A stretch of DNA of 64,000 nucleotides from Bacteroidales bacterium UBA5536 (GTDB taxonomy: Bacteria > Bacteroidota > Bacteroidia > Bacteroidales > F082), in NCBI GenBank assembly GCA_002426795.1, contig DINQ01000010.1:124001-188000 (forward strand). Reading direction: 5' to 3'. Position numbers and translations under genes: made by a program. This document shows, piece by piece, positions 8,222-14,220 of the stretch (positions are counted from its first letter, which is position 1; every line of letters begins with the position of its first letter). Under the pieces are notes generated by a model. That model ran no database searches, was not told the DNA's origin, and was given only the letters and a program-made list of their open reading frames with translations.

Positions 8222-9226
8222 TTAATGACATGGATTTACATCAACAAAAAAACTTGAACCAATAGGAACAGTAAAACTTCCTGCTATTAAAAAACTTTGA
8301 CTTGCCCTCAAATATACAGAAGTGGAACTAGGTATTGATACAGAGTTATTAATAGTTATTGACTTTTTAACTTTGTTATCAAGTGTAAGAAAGTTGTTGG
8401 AATTATTAATGATTAAATTATTGTTACAATCATTTCTTAATTGATGTACTTTAACAAAATCAACATACATTTTAGAGGGAAAAGGTGTAGAAGAATTTGG
8501 TGGATTATATTTGTAGAGTGCAAAATTCAAAATGATCTTAACAGGGTCGATAATACCAATATTATCTGAGATTCTTATTGGAAAACCATCTACATACCAG
8601 ACAATTTTTGAAGGAGACCAAGCAATTGAATAAATATGATATGATGTATAAGTCCCCATAGTACTCTCTTGATAATAACTTGGTTCACATATACCTGAAG
8701 GGTAACAAGTATGCATGTTTGTTGTTATAATATTGGACGGTAAATGCCCTAACATTTCAAAAATATCAATTTCCGCTGCATTACTCCCAAAAGGTGACAC
8801 GCTATTCCCAACTAATGTCCAAAATGCAGGAAAAAAACCATATCCATATGGCAATTTAACTTTTGCTTGGATTAATCCGTACTGAATATCATATGCACCT
8901 ATGCTTTCAACACACCCAGATGTGTAAGAATACCATTCTTTATTACAGGCATCACTATGTAAATCCGTGCAATGATATAATTCCTCATTCATTTGTAGAA
9001 CAAGGTTACCATTACTAATGTATACGTTATTACTTCTGTTTGTATAAACTTGAGGTTCACCATAATGATCATAATTATTCCTAACTTCCCAAATGGATGA
9101 AAGATTATTGAAGTGATCTTCCCAAATAAGCTCCCAGTGAGGGTCACTTAAAACTGTTTGTCCTAAACAATTGTAAATACTACTAATCAATATAATTAAT
9201 AGAATAATGGGTTTATTTTTTTTCAT
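8222..9226 (-). CDS. Secreted family 16 glycoside hydrolase (beta-glucanase/laminarinase-like)
   Basis: The 334-aa product has a signal peptide (to about residue 22, NCLGQ) and a GH16 catalytic domain. WELIWEDHFN marks its start, and the active-site motif EIDIFE lies at 152-157, with E152 as nucleophile and E157 as acid/base, followed by M as in many bacterial laminarinases. 'YGYGFFPAFWTL' and 'IAWSPSKIVWYVDGFPI' are further family blocks. The last ~55 residues (NNSVSIPSSTSVYLRA ... VDVNPCH) look like the coathanger-stack surface domain found in Bacteroidota exported proteins. It should cleave beta-1,3/1,4-glucans outside the cell; the exact substrate cannot be told. First gene of the AT-rich group. 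Confidence 0.88.
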   Translation of the reverse strand: MKKNKPIILLIILISSIYNCLGQTVLSDPHWELIWEDHFNNLSSIWEVRNNYDHYGEPQVYTNRSNNVYISNGNLVLQMNEELYHCTDLHSDACNKEWYSYTSGCVESIGAYDIQYGLIQAKVKLPYGYGFFPAFWTLVGNSVSPFGSNAAEIDIFEMLGHLPSNIITTNMHTCYPSGICEPSYYQESTMGTYTSYHIYSIAWSPSKIVWYVDGFPIRISDNIGIIDPVKIILNFALYKYNPPNSSTPFPSKMYVDFVKVHQLRNDCNNNLIINNSNNFLTLDNKVKKSITINNSVSIPSSTSVYLRASQSFLIAGSFTVPIGSSFFVDVNPCH

Positions 9227-10230
9227 CGTTAAAACTATAAATTATTAACTATCAGAATTTATTCTTAGAAGTATAACTAATCTTGGTGGCCCTCTCTTCA
9301 TATTTACTTTAATTTTGATTACAATAATATGGCTGATTTTTACTATTTGCCTATACAAGTACAGCTTCTCAAGACATTTTTTTTGAAAGTAATACCTATT
9401 ATCATCTCAAAAATGTTTTTCGTGTGCCCCTTGTTGCGTTAGCCCCTTTTACATTGCCACCTCCCCACTAGGGCGGATTTGCCAGCGCTGCGATGCCCTG
9501 GCTTATCCAAGTATAATACGTGCCGCGCTTTCTTTGACCAATAGCTTCATTCATCTGCGCAATCTAAAATTTGAACTTACGACTCATTAAAAAAAAGTTT
9601 TTCTTGTACGCTGGTGCTTTCATATTGCCAGGTTTAACTGTTGTTTGTTCCCGGCACATAGGCACGTGGTGATTCATTGGTTTTTCCATGAGGTTTTGGC
9701 ATGGTTTACCGACGGGCTTGCGCAAAGAAAGCTGCATCGGTAATGGTTCATAAAATATTTTCTCCAGGCCTTTCATCAACTACCATAAAGGCCTGCCCGA
9801 AAAAAAAGGACGCTGCTTGTTGGCCGGCAAAACATTGATCAGCGATTGGCTACTCAGCGCAAAAAAAGCAATGCAAAAGGCCGAAAAGAACATCTTCCCC
9901 CTTCTTTTCTGCCTATTAGTACCATGAACTGCCAAAAACGCATCACTTTTTTTTCACTTTTTTTTAAAATTTTATTCTAACGCATCTATATGGTTCAATA
10001 ATAGCATGATATAAAAGAAAAAATTGACATTATTTTTCAGCATGAAGCCATTCCAGGAGCATTTTCATTATTGAATCCAAAAAGCCGGAACTATTATCGC
10101 TTTACCTCAACAGTGCCACACCCTCCATCTGAGATACATCTGAGAGTATCAATCACTACCAACAAATATCAAAGACATGCAAACCAGCCCAGCAAAGGAT
10201 TTTGTCCTTTGTCCTACAATGACATGAAAA

Positions 10231-10259
10231 AATGACTTTCAACAACTAAATATATTCCG
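10231..10259 (+). repeat. 29-bp direct repeat, copy A
   Basis: AATGACTTTCAACAACTAAA followed by TATATTCCG is identical at 11798-11826. Both are followed by a CCACGCGA / CCACACGA element, and both lie downstream of a 'TTTTGTCCTTTG' block. Confidence 0.85.
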
Positions 10260-10270
10260 ACCACGCGAGA

Positions 10271-10318
10271 GGATTTTCGCCAAAGGCGAAGTGTTCGCAG
10301 GCTCGGTTCGCGCAGCGC
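10271..10318 (+). repeat. GC-rich direct repeat, copy A (copy B at 10415-10462)
   Basis: The block begins AGGATTTTCGCC, continues AGGCGAAGTGTTCGCA and ends GCTCGGTTCGCGC. It recurs almost unchanged about 144 bp downstream, flanking the 21-bp minisatellite between the copies. Confidence 0.75.
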
Positions 10319-10330
10319 GTTGAATGATGA

Positions 10331-10414
10331 TTCGTGCCTTGGGAAAGACGTTTCGTGCCTTGGGAAAGTTGTTTCGTGCCTTGGGAAAGTTGTTTCATGC
10401 CTTGGGAATCGCTA
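10331..10414 (+). repeat. 21-bp minisatellite, four units
   Basis: Units at 10331, 10352, 10373 and 10394 share the core TTCGTGCCTTGGGAAAG; the last unit is degenerate. Two more units of the same family occur at 14058-14099, also preceded by GCGCGTTGA(A/T)TGATGA. The period of 21 bp keeps a heptapeptide frame open but no start signal or domain supports a protein. Confidence 0.85.
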
Positions 10415-10462
10415 CAGGATTTTCACCAAGGCGAAGTGTTCGCAAGCTCGGTTCGCGCGGCG
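10415..10462 (+). repeat. GC-rich direct repeat, copy B
   Basis: Near-identical to 10271-10318 (AGGCGAAGTGTTCGCA core), with a few single-base changes. Confidence 0.75.
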
Positions 10463-10485
10463 TGGTTGAAGTAAACACCGGCTCC

Positions 10486-10515
10486 GTCAGAACAAAAACG
10501 TTTCTCAATCCCGCG
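10486..10515 (+). repeat. 30-bp direct repeat, copy A (copy B at 11693-11722)
   Basis: The core ACAAAAACGTTTCTC is shared, flanked by GTCAG(A/G) and (A/C)ATCC(C/T)GCG at both sites. Confidence 0.75.
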
Positions 10516-10688
10516 CGGTGGCCACGCGGAATGGCGAGGCCGGTGAGGGATGAATTTGAAAACGTCTAGAAATTCGGCAAAAATGGCCCATGGTGGCTGA
10601 GGCTCTCGAAGCCGGGCCATTTGGGTTCGACATCAGGAGAATCCACCTTTTTGCCAGAATTTCTGGCGTTTTCAAAGAAGCGGGAGGC

Positions 10689-10706
10689 CCCCGAAAGCTT
10701 TCGGGG
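10689..10706. repeat. Perfect palindrome CCCCGAAAGCTTTCGGGG
   Basis: An 18-bp perfect palindrome. A 20-bp version with one more C/G on each side is at 11189-11208. Confidence 0.9.
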
Positions 10707-10721
10707 TCCGCAAAGGGTTTG

Positions 10722-10743
10722 GTCCTTTGCCCCGTCAAAGGAC
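10722..10743. repeat. Hairpin repeat GTCCTTTG / CAAAGGAC, copy 1
   Basis: An 8-bp perfect stem around a 6-nt loop. Further copies are at 11397-11418 and 11769-11790, with variable loops but invariant stems. Confidence 0.85.
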
Positions 10744-10892
10744 ATAAGAAAACAGCTTTCTTACGAAGACGCTTTAGTCCTCCCATTTCGTCAGGGCACA
10801 ATCATTAGAGAAGCCAGCACCAACTGCCTCTACGTGTCCGGCCACACAAATCTTCTGTCGCGACAGCACAAACGTTCACCAAATTAACATGC

Positions 10893-10959
10893 GACCCCGC
10901 TGGGGTCTTAGAGGTACTTAGTTGAGTTGTGGTTACAGACATTTAACCCCGCTGGGGTC
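10893..10959. repeat. Pair of ACCCCGCTGGGGT palindromic elements
   Basis: GACCCCGCTGGGGTC at 10893-10907 and AACCCCGCTGGGGTC at 10945-10959 are imperfect palindromes 52 bp apart, in the same orientation. Confidence 0.85.
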
Positions 10960-11188
10960 AATTCACTGGAATTGATCAAACTAATGAACATAAAATCATT
11001 CAATTTGATCGTAATTCAACACTAACACTGATGCATAATAATCCTCAATCGTATTACCATGGAAGCGCCAAAAGCCCCCATTGGTGGGGGTTTGGGGGCA
11101 AAAGAAGTGCACTTTCGCCACACCTCGAACCTTCAAAACCCAAGCTTCACCGGGTCGGGTGTGGTGGCCAGCGCGATCGGCGGGCCGG

Positions 11189-11208
11189 CCCCCGAAAGCT
11201 TTCGGGGG
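11189..11208. repeat. Perfect 20-bp palindrome, second copy
   Basis: CCCCCGAAAGCTTTCGGGGG; extends the element at 10689-10706 by one base pair on each side. Confidence 0.9.
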
Positions 11209-11396
11209 TGAATGAAAAAGCCATAGGAAATCCGGTAAAGCAGCCCCGACCTCCAGGAGGGGATGTTTGCGGGGCGAACTGCCGAACCTGTACGTCTTGC
11301 AATAGAAAAACTTAAAGGCAGTAAGCCCTGCCTCTTTGCCTGGATTTCCATGGCTTTTTCAGAGCGGGCGGAAGCATCGATCGCGCAAAGGGTTTG

Positions 11397-11418
11397 GTCC
11401 TTTGCCCTGACAAAGGAC
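11397..11418. repeat. Hairpin repeat GTCCTTTG / CAAAGGAC, copy 2
   Basis: Same 8-bp stem as at 10722-10743; loop CCCTGA. Confidence 0.85.
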
Positions 11419-11433
11419 ATAAAACAATCGCGT

Positions 11434-11542
11434 CCTTACGAAAATGAGACCGCCACAGTCACTAAAAGTGCTACCCGCACTTTTAGTTCCTTCGCGGAAT
11501 CGTTTTGCATAAGACAATCTTCCTGGCGTTTATCCTTCCAAA
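11434..11542 (+). repeat. Dispersed repeat with conserved arms, copy 2, with an 11-bp hairpin centre
   Basis: The arms match the 5535-5648 copy (CTTACGAA, GAGACCGCCAC, TTCGCGGAATCGTTTTG, tail CTGGCGTTTATCCTTCC). Here the centre is ACTAAAAGTGC (11461-11471), a 5-nt loop and GCACTTTTAGT (11477-11487), a perfect 11-bp stem absent from copy 1. Confidence 0.8.
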
Positions 11543-11584
11543 ATAACCTTCCCAAGCCCCAATCCCATTCACAAACGTCTTTTG

Positions 11585-11655
11585 GAAACCGACTCCGCGA
11601 GTTGTTTGTTGGAGCGTGCGACAACAAACGACGTGGCGGCCTCGTCTTCGTAAGA
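11585..11655 (-). repeat. Dispersed repeat with conserved arms, copy 3, inverted, with a different hairpin centre
   Basis: Read on the minus strand it starts TTCTTACGAAGACGAGGCCG and ends CTCGCGGAGTCGG. The centre holds GTTTGTTG / CAACAAAC (11604-11611 with 11622-11629), unrelated in sequence to the stem in copy 2. Confidence 0.8.
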
Positions 11656-11692
11656 ACACTATCGTCTATTAATAGATGTACAGTCAGACACA

Positions 11693-11722
11693 GTCAGGAC
11701 AAAAACGTTTCTCCATCCTGCG
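11693..11722 (+). repeat. 30-bp direct repeat, copy B
   Basis: Matches 10486-10515 around ACAAAAACGTTTCTC. Confidence 0.75.
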
Positions 11723-11768
11723 AGGCCCTGCAAAGTTTACCTCCCGACCAAAAGAAGGGAGGGGTTTT

Positions 11769-11790
11769 GTCCTTTGCCCTGTCAAAGGAC
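11769..11790. repeat. Hairpin repeat GTCCTTTG / CAAAGGAC, copy 3
   Basis: Stem bases 11769-11776 and 11783-11790; lies 8 bp before the 29-bp direct repeat. Confidence 0.85.
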
Positions 11791-11797
11791 AAAAAAC

Positions 11798-11826
11798 AAT
11801 GACTTTCAACAACTAAATATATTCCG
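11798..11826 (+). repeat. 29-bp direct repeat, copy B
   Basis: Identical to 10231-10259. Confidence 0.85.
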
Positions 11827-12039
11827 GCCACACGAAACGTTTTTTACCATAGGATGGGGTCGGCCTGCCAGCTTCGCACTGTTTTTGCCAATGCGCAAGT
11901 CCTGACAGACATGCCACCCTCATATGAAACCCCATGATCAGAATAATCCTTCCCCCATTGGGAATATTCCAAAAATTGTCCATGGAAAAGCTAAATATGT
12001 TTTTGGGGAAGCAAAGAATGCCTTGGGGGAGACACCAAA

Positions 12040-12207
12040 CGACAAAAGTATTGCTCCATACGACAAAAGTATTGCTCCATACGATAAAAGTATCGAAGCA
12101 TACAACAAAAGTATCACGCTATATGATTCAAGTATTGCACCATACGAAAAAGGTAACACACGATACGGAAAAAGTATCATGCGATACAACAAATTCTTCC
12201 AATAAAT
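12040..12207 (+). repeat. 21-bp minisatellite with phased A-tracts, seven to eight units
   Basis: Units begin at 12040, 12061, 12082, 12103, 12124, 12145, 12166 and (degenerate) 12187. The first two are identical (CGACAAAAGTATTGCTCC core); the others drift but keep an A-rich tract and a terminal ATA. A weaker 21-bp rhythm of ATAC motifs seems to continue to about 12330. The period keeps heptapeptide frames open on both strands (for example Y-D-K-S-I-A-P on plus), so an open frame is no evidence of coding. Confidence 0.85.
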
Positions 12208-12735
12208 GGAAAAGAGGACGCACGAAACGACAAGGAGGACGCATGATACGACATGGCGGTGGCCCCATACAACTTGCGCATGACCTCATACGCCTCCGAG
12301 CTGGCTGTATAGGTCACAAACAGAAAGCCCTGCCAATAGGATTTGGCACCATATGCCGGAGAGGTTCCAAGGCGAACCATAATTTATGCATCATATTAAC
12401 TTGCGCGCTTAGCAAATGCCCATGATAAAGCTCCATATGCCTTCTGCAAGCCTCAGGAGCACAAATACGGCCACAAAGGTCACTTTTATTTGGGTGTGAT
12501 TTTTGTCTGGCTGCTTGTAAAAGGCAGGTGAGCGGCAGTTGCAAAAAAAGCTTATGTTTCAAAGGGCAGGCATAAAAGGTCTCTAATAATTTTATGTGCC
12601 AAAAATTCAAAATTCCAAAAATAATTTTTCTTAATTATCAACAATCAATCAAAAAGGCTTGACTGGCGCTGTCTGCGTGACTTATTAACAGTTTTTCGTT
12701 GAAAAATTGAAAACTTATAAACTGCTTTATTGCCG

Positions 12736-12743
12736 TAAATTTG
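12736..12743 (+). promoter_or_regulatory. Bacteroidetes -7 promoter element TAAATTTG
   Basis: A perfect match to the TAnnTTTG consensus 61 bp before the sigma-like gene. No good TTTG -33 partner was found at 19-21 bp. Confidence 0.45.
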
Positions 12744-12803
12744 TGATGTCATTCATTGCGCACCGGTACGGTTCCGGTAAAAAGATGAATCACAAAAGCA
12801 GCA

Positions 12804-13535
12804 ATGCAAATCGAAGAAAAGAACAACTTGCTTAAACAGCCACCTTCAGCCCGCCAACTCCTGCTGAAGGTACTTGATCGTGCATATGATCCATTGGCCG
12901 CCGGTAAGGCCTTTGATGCACTGATGAAACCACATTACACCTACCTTGATGAATTGTGTGAATTGGTATGTGCCAAACAGCAGCAGCAATATGGTGGCAA
13001 CCTGAAACAGGAAGTGCTAGGCCAAACCATGCTCGAAGCATATGAGTCGCCCGAATTTCTGTTAAATGCCATCAAAGGGCTGCGCGACAGCCAGAAGATC
13101 AGCAACTGCCTACGGGCTGCGCTGGGTCAAATAGCTGAGGCAAAATTGTTACAGCTCACCAGCGAGATGAAAAGGCACAACCGCAAGTTGCAGCGTTGGG
13201 ACAGGGAAACGCTGGTGGCAGTGCACCATGCAGCTTTCAGGCAGCAAAGTGCCGACGAAGCCTCAACAACCAATTTTTTGTTCGACAAGGAAGATCTTGA
13301 GGCCTTGCAGACAGCCATGCGACAGCTGCGGCCAAAAGACCGCGCATTGCTGGATGCCATGATTGATGAGCTACATATGAGCAAGAAATCGGACGCGAAA
13401 GTACTTGAGCTCGTGTGCGCGAAACTGGACATTACGAAAGAAAATTTCCGTCAGCGGAAAGTCCGTCTAATCGCGCGTTTGCGAAAGATTATGATAAAAA
13501 TTGACAAAAAATATGCAGAAATTGCACACAATTGA
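12804..13535 (+). CDS. Divergent sigma-70-like (ECF-type) transcription factor
   Basis: This 243-aa protein is helical throughout. Residues ~160-235 (LEALQTAMRQLRPKDRALLD ... LDITKENFRQRKVRLIARLRK) read like sigma region 4: a 'L..LpeRdR.lL' helix followed by a helix-turn-helix with arginine-rich recognition and wing segments. Residues ~35-115 (HYTYLDELCELV, NLKQEVLGQTMLEAYES) are compatible with a region 2 core, though motifs are weak. It could alternatively be a sigma-derived regulator without core-binding activity. A 72-aa gene follows 86 bp downstream. It stands alone between repeat-rich stretches; its GC is close to that of core genes. Confidence is high for a gene, moderate for the family. 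Confidence 0.65.
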   Translation: MQIEEKNNLLKQPPSARQLLLKVLDRAYDPLAAGKAFDALMKPHYTYLDELCELVCAKQQQQYGGNLKQEVLGQTMLEAYESPEFLLNAIKGLRDSQKISNCLRAALGQIAEAKLLQLTSEMKRHNRKLQRWDRETLVAVHHAAFRQQSADEASTTNFLFDKEDLEALQTAMRQLRPKDRALLDAMIDELHMSKKSDAKVLELVCAKLDITKENFRQRKVRLIARLRKIMIKIDKKYAEIAHN

Positions 13536-13621
13536 GCAATTTTGACTTAGTTTTGTTGTGTATTTGCTACCAAACAGTACCATTGGTTAGGATTGGTACA
13601 CGTCGGAATCAGACCAAAACG

Positions 13622-13840
13622 ATGAACACACGCGAAATCAACCACGAAGAGGAATTGATGCTCAGGAGGATCGCTTTTGCCCTGGAGGCCGAGGGCATGC
13701 GTTTCCCGACGAGTTGCCAAAGTGTGGAAGCTTATCTGGCTGCGCATCCCGAAGCGAACGAACCCATGCCCGACCATCTTCCGTCACCCATGGACCTCGT
13801 CCGCGCTGCCCAAAAGCGCCGCGAGGAGCAGAAAAAGTAG
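13622..13840 (+). CDS. Small 72-aa protein downstream of the sigma-like gene
   Basis: The likely start is the ATG at 13622 (MNTREINHEEELMLRRIAFA); the longer open frame from 13532 would overlap the stop of the sigma-like gene but adds a cysteine-rich, unlikely leader. The protein is hydrophilic, helical in the first 30 residues, and ends in a highly charged tail (RAAQKRREEQKK). The segment 'SCQSVEAYLAAHPEANE' is distinctive but not known to me. It could be an anti-sigma-like or regulatory partner of the preceding protein; this rests only on adjacency. Confidence 0.6.
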   Translation: MNTREINHEEELMLRRIAFALEAEGMRFPTSCQSVEAYLAAHPEANEPMPDHLPSPMDLVRAAQKRREEQKK

Positions 13841-14057
13841 ACGTGGCTTCATGCGTTTAAGCCTTTAGTTGATACGCAAATCTTCATTTCACCCTAAATC
13901 TTTATTGCCCATAAGCATGCTGGAACTCCTTCATTGGAGAAGCGTGTTACATCTTTTGTTTTGAAAAAGGACATGAAACGCATCGTTGCATATTTGAAAC
14001 TAAGGCTTTTGACCCGGCCACGCGCGAGGACTTGCGCGGCAGCGCGTTGATTGATGA

Positions 14058-14099
14058 TTCGTACCTTGGGAAAGATGATTCGTATTTTGGGAAAGACAA
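14058..14099 (+). repeat. 21-bp minisatellite, two units (same family as 10331-10414)
   Basis: Units 14058-14078 and 14079-14099 share TTCGTA(C/T)(C/T)TTGGGAAAGA. Preceded by GCAGCGCGTTGATTGATGA, as in the 10.3-kb copy. Confidence 0.8.
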
Positions 14100-14159
14100 G
14101 ACAGATTCCAGACTCCGTCTTCAACTGCTTCGCGCAGCTGCCGGATGCTTTCGGCACGC

Positions 14160-14208
14160 ACTTCGGACTCCGGACTTCTGACTTCTGACTTCTGACTTCT
14201 GACTTCTG
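14160..14208 (+). repeat. 7-bp satellite (ACTTCTG), seven units
   Basis: Five exact units at 14174-14208 preceded by two degenerate units (ACTTCGG, ACTCCGG). It ends 12 bp from the stop codon of the large PPDK-like gene. Confidence 0.9.
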
Positions 14209-14220
14209 ACAGACCTCCAA

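Larger units (their letters stand above)
9227..12803. other. 3.6-kb gene-free, repeat-dense region
   Basis: No convincing gene was found on either strand. The open frames here (for example 9564-9779, 10324-10569, 11263-11802, 11924-12205) have no familiar domains, and several are readings of tandem or palindromic repeats. The stretch carries two 21-bp minisatellites, copies of hairpins with GTCCTTTG/CAAAGGAC stems, palindromes built on CCCGAAAGCTTTCGGG, two ACCCCGCTGGGGT elements and a pair of inverted 70-bp repeats. Composition shifts from AT-rich (9.2-10.2 kb) to GC-rich (10.3-11.8 kb). Confidence 0.6.
13841..14220. other. Gene-free stretch with two tandem repeats
   Basis: Contains two units of the 21-bp family (14058-14099) and a 7-bp satellite (14160-14208). 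No gene is visible; the open frames read repeat heptapeptides such as SEVRSQK. Confidence 0.6.

Noticed and set aside
9564..9779. 71-codon frame rich in K, P and M on the minus strand
   Set aside because: No family, no promoter element and no neighbours; the DNA has a loosely repetitive texture. Left unannotated for lack of support.
10324..10569. Open frame of 81 codons with RALGKLF repeats
   Set aside because: It is a translation of the 21-bp minisatellite and neighbouring direct repeats; no start signal, domain or conserved family.
11263..11802. Open frame of 179 codons
   Set aside because: It runs through the hairpin repeats and inverted repeat copies; composition and content are those of repeats, not of a protein.
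12040..12207. Possible CRISPR array
   Set aside because: The units follow each other directly with no spacers of unique sequence, and there are no cas genes.
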